Source: Thermoplasmata archaeon (GTDB taxonomy: Archaea > Thermoplasmatota > Thermoplasmata > Lutacidiplasmatales > UBA184). Taken from it: DNA of 16,011 bases. The stretch covers positions 1 to 16,011 of the forward strand of contig JASHWZ010000019.1 in NCBI GenBank assembly GCA_030043865.1, read 5' to 3'. Shown here piece by piece: positions 1 through 5,366 of this stretch (position 1 is its first letter; each line of letters opens with the position of its first letter). The notes beneath the pieces were generated by a model that made no database searches, was not told the DNA's origin, and saw only the letters and a program-made list of their open reading frames with translations. The position numbers were made by a program, and so were the translations under genes.

Positions 1-2490
1 ACGAACCACGGGACGTTCTCGTTCTCGATCGACCCGGCGCCGGTCTCCAATTGTTCGAGCGCCCAATCGTCCACCCAACTGTGCACCACGTTCACCGGAC
101 CGTACGTCGCGGTCGGGGTGGCGCCGACGACGGTGCCGGCTGGTGACTTCAGCGTCACCGCCCAGAACGGCACGTCGTTCGCGGTGTCGGTCGACGCGTA
201 CCTCGCGTCCGTTCGGCTCACCCCCGGGCCGGTGGCGACGTTCAGCAACGGCGCGGTCGACACCCTGAGCGCCACGGCGCTCACGGGGGCGGGCAACCGC
301 ACCCCGATGGCGACCACGTACGCGTGGGAGGTATCGGGCAGCGGCTGGGCGTTCGTGGGCCCCGCCTCCGGCGCCACCGTCGAGGTGACGGCCGCCCCGG
401 GCGCGGCGATCGGGAACGTCAGCGTGATCGCCCGCGCGAGCGTGGGCGGCACGGCGGTCCGCGCGTCCACGAGCGAGGAACTCGTCGCCGTTCCGACCAC
501 GATCTCCTCGGCCGAGCTCAACCGGACGGCACTGGACGCGGGCCAATCGGTGGCGGCCCAGGTTGTCGGCGGTGCGGCCGGGAATTACTCCTACGTCGCG
601 TCGTTCGCCCCCGGCCTCGACGCCCCCGCCGTCACCGTGCCGTGCTCGACGACCGCGGCCTCCGCCGGGACCGTCACGCTCGCCTGCGCGGCCACGCTCG
701 GGTTCCCCACGACCGGCGTCGCGCAGCCGACGGTGACCGTCTCGAACGGCGCCTCGGCCGCGACGTGGACGTTCCCGGACGTCGTCGTCAACCCGGGCCC
801 GACGCTCGCCCTCGACCCGGTGGCCCCGGTCGGCTACGCTACCCTCGCGCTGCCGATCACCGTGACGGCGTCTCCGGGGACCGGAACGGGCCCGTTCGGA
901 GAGGCCTGCCTCGCCACCGGCGCCGGCACGACCACGTGCGACGCCTCGGCCGGACCCTCGTGGACGTTCGACCCCACGTACCCGCGACCCGGTAACTACT
1001 CCGCGACCGCCTGGGCGATCGACGCGGTCGGCGTGAACCGTTCGGTCTCCACGACGGTCCGCATCGTCGCCCCGTTCTCCGCGACGCTCGCCGCGCCCCT
1101 GGAGAACGCGAGCGCCGGCGCGCCGGTGGCCCTCACCGCGATCCTCGGGGGCGGCGACCTTCCCGCCCGCCTCTGGTGGAACGTGAGCGGCGAGGCGACC
1201 TCCCTCGCGACGGGATGGGCGATGGCCGACGGGCCGGTGCACGCGTCGTTCGTGCCGGCGTCCCCCGGGTTCGTCACGGTCTCGTTGGCCGCGGTGGACG
1301 CGCTGGGGACGCTCGCGACGGCGCAAACGTCGATCGCGGTGTCCCTCGGCGCGGCGACCCAAGTGGCCACGGTCGGACTCCCTCCGTCGTCGTCCGTCCG
1401 CGCGGGGACGGCGTTCGGGCTCGCGTGGCAGGCGCTCGACGTCGGGGGCAGCGTCGTGCGCGACTTTGCGTCCGCGGCCGAGGTCGAGCTCACGGTCGCG
1501 GGCACGAACCGGACGGCCGCCGGCGCCGTGAACGCGTCGGGCGTCGGCCCCCTCTCGAGCTCGCTGCCCGGATGGTTCGAAGTGCCCGCGTCCGCCTGGA
1601 TCGGAGGCGCGCTGAACGTCAGCGTCTCGTGCGACGTCGCCGGACCGATCGCGGTGACGCTCTCGGTCGCGACGCCGCTCGCGGGCGGCACCGGTGCGGT
1701 CCAAGTGACCGTGCTGCCGGACATCCAGCAACTGGTGCTCGCCGACCCGGTCCGGGCCGCGACGACCGACCGGTCCTCCGCGACCCTCTACCAGGTGACC
1801 GACCGGTACGGGAACGCCGCGCCGGGCGGCTGGCTCGTCGTGACGGCTGCCTGGACGGGCGGCACGACCCAGGGGATCGCGCCGGTCCTCGCGGAGGCGG
1901 ACGGGGCGACCGAGGTCTGGGTGAACTACACGATCCCGGGGACATCCTCGGGGACCGTCGTCGTCACCGACCCCGCCGGGGCGGCCGTGCTTCCGACGAT
2001 CACCGTGCCGGGCCTCGCGAGCTCGCTCGCGGGTCTCGCGCTCGTGCCGATCGCCGCGGCCGTCGGGGTCGGAGGCACCACCGGGGCGGTCGCGCTCACC
2101 CGGCGCCCGCGGCGCGGGACGGCCCCCGCTCCGGTCGCGGAGGCGACGTGCGAGCCGGAGGACGCGGAGCTCCGCCGCCTGGCCGAGGGTCGCGCGACCG
2201 TCGTCGAGCTGGTCGGCCGTGTCGGTCCGATCGACGCGGAGGGCCTCGCGACGCTCTGGACGCCGCCGCCCGCGCCCCCGGAGCTCGCGGACTGGGTGGC
2301 GTCGCTCGTCGCCGACGGGACGCTCGCCGTCGCGGCCGGCGACGACGGGCACGAGCAGTACTCCCTCGCGCCCCCGCCGCCCGAGCCGCCGGCGGTCACC
2401 GTCGACTCCGACGCGCTCGACCGGGCCGAGCGGCGCCGCGCCGCGCTCGAGGCCGAGTGGGCCGAGGGGGATTCGGCGGGCGACCCCTAG
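1..2490 (+). CDS. Large surface protein with Ig/PKD-like repeats, one C-terminal membrane helix and a cytoplasmic tail (5' partial)
   Basis: The frame is open from the first base of the window, so this is the last 829 residues of a longer protein; the GTG at 118 is internal. Roughly residues 1-670 are Ala/Thr/Val/Gly-rich beta-sandwich-like repeats (PKD/Ig-like segments such as TTYAWEVSG and YSATAWAIDAVG) with about fourteen N-X-S/T sequons and few lysines, as expected for a glycosylated extracellular protein. A hydrophobic helix at about 672-700 is followed by the positive stop RRPRRG, placing the C terminus in the cytoplasm. Residues about 717-790 look like a winged helix: helices, then ELADWVASLVADGTLAVA and a hairpin ending EQYSLAP. 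A Pro-rich stretch and an acidic helix end the protein. Its stop overlaps the stop of the convergent SHMT gene by 3 nt. Ligand and partner are unknown. The surface and membrane assignment is firm; the winged-helix call is tentative. Confidence 0.8.
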   Translation, partial: TNHGTFSFSIDPAPVSNCSSAQSSTQLCTTFTGPYVAVGVAPTTVPAGDFSVTAQNGTSFAVSVDAYLASVRLTPGPVATFSNGAVDTLSATALTGAGNRTPMATTYAWEVSGSGWAFVGPASGATVEVTAAPGAAIGNVSVIARASVGGTAVRASTSEELVAVPTTISSAELNRTALDAGQSVAAQVVGGAAGNYSYVASFAPGLDAPAVTVPCSTTAASAGTVTLACAATLGFPTTGVAQPTVTVSNGASAATWTFPDVVVNPGPTLALDPVAPVGYATLALPITVTASPGTGTGPFGEACLATGAGTTTCDASAGPSWTFDPTYPRPGNYSATAWAIDAVGVNRSVSTTVRIVAPFSATLAAPLENASAGAPVALTAILGGGDLPARLWWNVSGEATSLATGWAMADGPVHASFVPASPGFVTVSLAAVDALGTLATAQTSIAVSLGAATQVATVGLPPSSSVRAGTAFGLAWQALDVGGSVVRDFASAAEVELTVAGTNRTAAGAVNASGVGPLSSSLPGWFEVPASAWIGGALNVSVSCDVAGPIAVTLSVATPLAGGTGAVQVTVLPDIQQLVLADPVRAATTDRSSATLYQVTDRYGNAAPGGWLVVTAAWTGGTTQGIAPVLAEADGATEVWVNYTIPGTSSGTVVVTDPAGAAVLPTITVPGLASSLAGLALVPIAAAVGVGGTTGAVALTRRPRRGTAPAPVAEATCEPEDAELRRLAEGRATVVELVGRVGPIDAEGLATLWTPPPAPPELADWVASLVADGTLAVAAGDDGHEQYSLAPPPPEPPAVTVDSDALDRAERRRAALEAEWAEGDSAGDP

Positions 2491-3779
2491 GACGGGTCGC
2501 GGCCGACGAGGTCGTAGTACCGGTACGCCGCCTCACCGGCGGCGAAGCAGTAGCGCAGCGTCGTGAAGCCGGACTTGAGCTCGGCGGCCGCCGCCGCGAC
2601 CTCCGCCGGGGAGCGGCCCCGGTGCAGGAGGTCGTCGAACAGCTCGGCGATCCGGCCCATCTCGGCTTCGCGCATCCCGACCCGGGTCACCTCGGGCGTG
2701 CCGAGGCGCACCCCGCCCGGATGCTTCGGGCTCCGGTCGCCGGGGAGGAGGTTCTTGTTCGAGATGATCCCCGCGTCGGCGAGGCGCTTCGCGACCGGCT
2801 CGCCGCCGCCCTCCTTCTCGACCCGGACCGCGATCGTGTGCGAGCGGGTGAAGCCGAGCTCGGGCGCGAGGACGTCGAACCCCTTGTCGTGCAGCGCCTG
2901 GGCGAGGGCGCGCGCGTTCGCGACCGTCTGGTGCGCGTAGTCGTGGCCGAACTCGACCTGCTCGGCGAGGCTGACCGCGAGGGCCGCCATCGCGTTCAGG
3001 TGGTGATTGCTCGTCACCCCGGGGAAGGCGCCGGACTGGAGGCGCTTCACGGTCTCGGGGTCACCGCCGTCGCCGAGCAGGATCCCGTGCTGCGGCCCGG
3101 GGTGCGTCTTGTGGGTCGAGGCGCTCATCACGACGCATCCCTCGCGGAGCGGGTCCTGGAACTCCCCGCCCGCGATCAGCCCGAGGACGTGGGCGGCGTC
3201 GAACCACGCCTTCGCCCCGATCTCCTCGAGCGTCGGGCGGAGCTCGTCGATGGGGAGCGGAAAGAGGAACAACGAGAGCCCGAACAGGCAGAGCTTCGGG
3301 CGGACCGCTTTCAGGATCTCGCGCGTGCGCGCGACGTCGATCGTCATCCGCGCCGGGTCCCAGGCGTAGTAGACCGGCTTCACGCCGCGCAGGCCGAAGG
3401 CGCCGAACGCCGCGCTCGAGATGTGCGCGCCGTCCGCGAGTCGGCTCGTGCCGACGAGGTCGCCCGGTTCCGCGAGCGCCTTCAAGACCGCGAGGTTGGC
3501 GACCGTCCCCGACGTCGGGCGGACGTCCGCGAACGAGCAGCGGAAGACCCTCCGGGCGAGCGCGAGGCAGAGGGTCTCGACCTCGTCGACCTGCTCGTTC
3601 CCCTCGTAGTACCGCTCCCCCGGGAGGCCCTCCGCGTACCGGGAGTGGAAATCGCTGATCAGGAGCTCCTTCGCGTACGGGGAGAGGAGGTTCTCGCTCG
3701 CGATCAGCGGGATCGCCCGCTCGAAGCGGGCCGAGTGGGCCCGGACGAGCTCGCGGACCCGGCCCACGGTCTGGGCCAT
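2487..3779 (-). CDS. glyA: Serine hydroxymethyltransferase
   Basis: This PLP enzyme interconverts serine and glycine and moves the one-carbon unit to a pterin cofactor in the cytoplasm. The protein is 430 aa, normal for archaeal SHMT. Near the N terminus IASENLLSP is the family signature. The substrate/PLP segment RYYEGNEQVDEVE is at 57-69. FDAAHVLGLIAG (192-203) contains the PLP-binding Asp194. STHKTHPGPQHG (221-232) contains the Schiff-base lysine Lys224. The frame is open a further 62 codons upstream, but that stretch is Gly/Pro/Arg-rich with no family similarity and crosses the shared promoter region, so the ATG at 3779 is preferred (MAQTVGRVRELV aligns with archaeal SHMT N termini). With the TATA-like box at 3907-3913 used on this strand, the mRNA would have a leader of roughly 100 nt containing the G-rich repeat at 3815-3839. 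Confidence 0.95.
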   Translation of the reverse strand: MAQTVGRVRELVRAHSARFERAIPLIASENLLSPYAKELLISDFHSRYAEGLPGERYYEGNEQVDEVETLCLALARRVFRCSFADVRPTSGTVANLAVLKALAEPGDLVGTSRLADGAHISSAAFGAFGLRGVKPVYYAWDPARMTIDVARTREILKAVRPKLCLFGLSLFLFPLPIDELRPTLEEIGAKAWFDAAHVLGLIAGGEFQDPLREGCVVMSASTHKTHPGPQHGILLGDGGDPETVKRLQSGAFPGVTSNHHLNAMAALAVSLAEQVEFGHDYAHQTVANARALAQALHDKGFDVLAPELGFTRSHTIAVRVEKEGGGEPVAKRLADAGIISNKNLLPGDRSPKHPGGVRLGTPEVTRVGMREAEMGRIAELFDDLLHRGRSPAEVAAAAAELKSGFTTLRYCFAAGEAAYRYYDLVGRDPS

Positions 3780-3814
3780 CTCGCCGGGCGCGGCGCCGAC
3801 CCCCGCCGGAGGCT

Positions 3815-3840
3815 CCCCCACCCCCCGGTTTCCACTGGAA
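3815..3840 (-). other. Origin-recognition-box-like element, left copy
   Basis: Read on the minus strand this is a TTCCAGTGGAA palindrome followed by AACC, six G, T and five G. Bases 3815-3839 match 4408-4432 in inverted orientation at 24 of 25 positions. A short dyad followed by a G-string is the published layout of archaeal ORB sites bound by Orc1/Cdc6. It lies in the leader of the SHMT gene, 36 bp upstream of its ATG. The repeat is seen directly; the ORB function is inference. Confidence 0.55.
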
Positions 3841-3906
3841 CTTTCCGCGCCCACCGCGACCCTCGGGCGAGGGGATCCCCCGCCGGCCGCCGCACGTCCG
3901 TGACCC

Positions 3907-3913
3907 CATATAG
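3907..3913 (+). promoter_or_regulatory. TATA-like box for the thioesterase gene, possibly bidirectional
   Basis: CATATAG sits in a GC-rich region with its centre about 28 bp before the ATG at 3938. That matches the archaeal TATA-to-start distance and implies a leaderless mRNA. The core ATATA is nearly symmetric and could also drive the divergent SHMT gene with a leader of about 100 nt. Confidence 0.55.
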
Positions 3914-3937
3914 GGAGGCGGGACGTGGGCGGGCGCG

Positions 3938-4399
3938 ATGGCGGAGCGAGCGGGAGCGTCCCCACCGTCCGGACCGTGGCGGGTCCACCGACGGTTCTAC
4001 GTACCGTACCACGACCTGGACGTGCTGAACCACCTGAACCACGCCGCGTACTTCCCCTACATGGAGACGCTCCGTTGCGACTACTACCTCCCGCTCCTGG
4101 GACCGCTCGACCCGAGCCGCCTCGACATCATCATCGCCGAGGCCGCCTGCCGCTACCTCGCTCCCGTCGGCTACGGAGGCGAGCTGGTCGGCGAGGTCGC
4201 GCCCGCACGCCCGCTCGGCACGACGAGCTTCACCCTCCTCTATCGGTTCACGATCGCCGGCACGACGACGGTCGCCGCCCGGGGGCGGACGGTCGTCGTC
4301 TGCTACGACTACGCCGCGGGGGCGAAGAAGCCGATCCCCGCGGACCGCCGGGCCGTGATGGAGCGGGACGCGGTCGACCCCGCGAGCGAGGGCTGGTAG
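3938..4399 (+). CDS. Hotdog-fold acyl-CoA thioesterase, 4HBT/YbgC-like
   Basis: A 153-aa cytoplasmic hotdog protein that probably hydrolyses an acyl-CoA thioester; the substrate cannot be read from the sequence. The family pattern is at 20-46, YVPYHDLDVLNHLNH then AAYFPYMETLR, which matches the D-x-D...H-x-N-x-x-Y...E-x-x-R core of 4-hydroxybenzoyl-CoA thioesterases. Asp28 is at the position of the catalytic Asp. The strands ACRYLAPVGYGGELVGEV and SFTLLYRFTIAG follow as in the fold. The ATG at 3938 fits a leaderless start. The longer overlapping +1 frame from 3925 has shadow-like Arg-rich composition. The gene is monocistronic, bounded by two inverted ORB-like repeats and a convergent neighbour. 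Confidence 0.88.
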   Translation: MAERAGASPPSGPWRVHRRFYVPYHDLDVLNHLNHAAYFPYMETLRCDYYLPLLGPLDPSRLDIIIAEAACRYLAPVGYGGELVGEVAPARPLGTTSFTLLYRFTIAGTTTVAARGRTVVVCYDYAAGAKKPIPADRRAVMERDAVDPASEGW

Positions 4400-4407
4400 C
4401 GGGCGTC

Positions 4408-4432
4408 TCCAGTGGAAACGGGGGGGTGGGGG
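4408..4432 (+). other. Origin-recognition-box-like element, right copy
   Basis: TCCAGTGGAAAC is followed by seven G, T and five G. It is the inverted partner of 3815-3839, with a single C/G difference at position 13. It lies wholly in the 34-bp gap between two convergent stop codons (4399 and 4434), so coding constraint does not explain it. The dyad faces inward toward the thioesterase gene and the G-run points outward, mirroring the left copy. Confidence 0.55.
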
Positions 4433-4433
4433 C

Positions 4434-4727
4434 CTAGTAGCCCGGGTGGACGGTGTGGCTCTTCATCGCGGGCGGCGGCCAGACGACCGGCTCGACGAAG
4501 CCGGGCTCGTCGGTGACGGTCTCGATCCGGTAGAAGACGCCCGTGCCCTTCAGCGCGGCGTGGACCTTCGCGAGCTTCGTGCGGAACTCCTCGACCGTGT
4601 GCCACTCGAAGGCGATGTCGTGGGGCCCGATGATGAACTCCATCCCCGCGGTGGCGCGCAGGCGGTCCGAGACGTCGAGCGGTGAGACGTGGTCCGACGC
4701 GAAGTAGAGGTCGACGTAGCTGTGCAT
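4434..4727 (-). CDS. Conserved-looking hypothetical protein, 97 aa
   Basis: I do not recognise this family. From the ATG at 4727 it reads MHSYVDLYFASDH, then an amphipathic helix (SPLDVSDRLRATAG), FIIGPHDIAFEW, a helix HTVEEFRTKLAKVHAALKG, the strand GVFYRIETVTDE, and a Pro-rich C-terminal tail ending HPGY. The alternating strand-helix pattern suggests a small ferredoxin-like alpha/beta domain; no signal peptide or membrane segment is visible. A TTG at 4745 would add six residues, but a TATA-like ATTATTAAG at about 4761-4772 puts the expected transcript start near 4741, favouring ATG 4727. Codon use is like its neighbours, so it is probably a real gene. Confidence 0.7.
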   Translation of the reverse strand: MHSYVDLYFASDHVSPLDVSDRLRATAGMEFIIGPHDIAFEWHTVEEFRTKLAKVHAALKGTGVFYRIETVTDEPGFVEPVVWPPPAMKSHTVHPGY

Positions 4728-4760
4728 GGGGCGATTAGTATGCAAGAACGCTCGGACCGC

Positions 4761-4772
4761 CTACTTAATAAT
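4761..4772 (-). promoter_or_regulatory. TATA-like box for the 97-aa hypothetical gene
   Basis: On the minus strand this reads ATTATTAAGTAG, an AT-rich island in GC-rich DNA. Its centre is about 40 bp before the ATG at 4727, predicting a leader of about 14 nt. It shares the TAAGTAG core with the SRP RNA promoter. Confidence 0.55.
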
Positions 4773-4831
4773 CACCGCGCCGCACGCGCCGCCCCGAAAG
4801 ACCTCGGAACGGCCGCGCTCGGGCGGGACGT

Positions 4832-5142
4832 GCTAGGCCGGCAGGATTGCCGCTCGGACGAACGACGTGGAGACCCCGCGGACCCCTCAGCCCCGTAGCC
4901 CCGCCAGCGTCGACGGGTCACGGTAAGGCTGCTCCCGTCAGGACCTGACCCGGTGCCCGTGATGGATAACCGCTAGGGCGCTCCTCCGAGCGCCCGTCGC
5001 GATGCCCGCGGCCCAGCGGAACGGAGCGTCGACGAGGTCACGCGAGACACGCTGCTCGTCCGAACGTCGTTCCTGCCTGTCACCCCCGCTGAGGACGGTT
5101 TCGGTGTGTAAGGGGACGCCCAACCCCCCGGTCCAGCCTAGC
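4832..5142 (-). ncRNA. ffs: Archaeal signal recognition particle RNA (7S RNA)
   Basis: This is the RNA scaffold of SRP, which targets nascent membrane and secreted proteins. Evidence is read on the minus strand. The ends pair: GCTAGGC at 5136-5142 with GCCTAGC at 4832-4838 closes the archaeal terminal helix. The 5' Alu-like domain GGGGGGTTGGGCGTCCCC, followed by TTACACACCGAAACCG, has the archaeal 7S arrangement. Helix 6 is a perfect 8-bp hairpin, GGGCGCTC-GGAG-GAGCGCCC (4976-4995), with a GNAR tetraloop as recognised by SRP19. The SRP54-binding tip of helix 8 is at 4927-4948: AGGTC, a short loop, then GGGAGCAGCC, with the conserved AGCAG side of the asymmetric loop. The length of 311 nt is normal for archaea. 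Exact ends are inferred from helix 1 pairing. Short ORFs crossing this interval are spurious. I see no T-rich terminator downstream. Confidence 0.92.
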
Positions 5143-5164
5143 GGAGGAGCGAGCGAGGCGGGGC

Positions 5165-5171
5165 TACTTAT
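5165..5171 (-). promoter_or_regulatory. TATA-like box of the SRP RNA gene
   Basis: ATAAGTA on the minus strand is centred 26 bp before the inferred 5' end of the SRP RNA at 5142, the canonical archaeal distance. This independently supports the RNA 5' end chosen from helix pairing. Confidence 0.65.
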
Positions 5172-5200
5172 CGGTTGGGCCCGCCGCCCGGGGCGAGGGA

Positions 5201-5305
5201 TCAGGTGCCGACGGTCGAGTAGGCGACGAACAGGAAGACGAGGACGAGCGCCGCGGCGCCCGCGAGGAGGAAGACGAGCTGTTCGCGGAGCTCGGAGGAG
5301 TCCAT
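5201..5305 (-). CDS. 34-residue single-span membrane protein
   Basis: Translated from ATG 5305 to TGA 5201, this is a 34-aa protein: a charged amphipathic start MDSSELREQ, a membrane span from about residue 10 to 29 (LVFLLAGAAALVLVFLFVAY), and a short tail STVGT. Start choice is supported by a clear Shine-Dalgarno GGAGG at 5311-5315, five bases before the ATG. The gene follows the KaiC-like gene by 61 nt on the same strand and precedes the SRP RNA, so it may be the second cistron of that transcript. An A-rich ACAAAAAT at about 5331-5338 is a possible weak promoter of its own, but it would start transcription at or past the SD. I do not recognise the family; membrane location is clear and function is unknown. 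Confidence 0.7.
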   Translation of the reverse strand: MDSSELREQLVFLLAGAAALVLVFLFVAYSTVGT

Positions 5306-5366
5306 CGGCGCCTCCGGGGACGGGGGCGGGATTTTTGTGGGTTCCGTACGGGTTCGGCGGCCCCGG

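Noticed and set aside
3780..3965. N-terminal extension of SHMT
   Set aside because: The extra 62 codons are Gly/Pro-rich, unlike SHMT, and cover the promoter and ORB-like repeat; the ATG at 3779 gives the family N terminus.
1176..4028. Plus-strand open frame of 950 codons
   Set aside because: It overlaps the surface protein and runs antisense to SHMT; composition is shadow-like (Arg/Gly/Asp-rich repeats) with no recognisable motif.
3815..4432. Inverted repeats as the ends of a transposon or MITE carrying the thioesterase gene
   Set aside because: No transposase and no target-site duplication outside the repeats (flanks differ); the dyad plus G-run form fits a protein-binding site better. 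Not fully excluded.
5330..5339. T-run as a terminator
   Set aside because: Five T on the plus strand lie in a gap between two minus-strand genes, with no plus-strand gene ending there; on the minus strand it reads as an A-run and is at most a weak promoter element.
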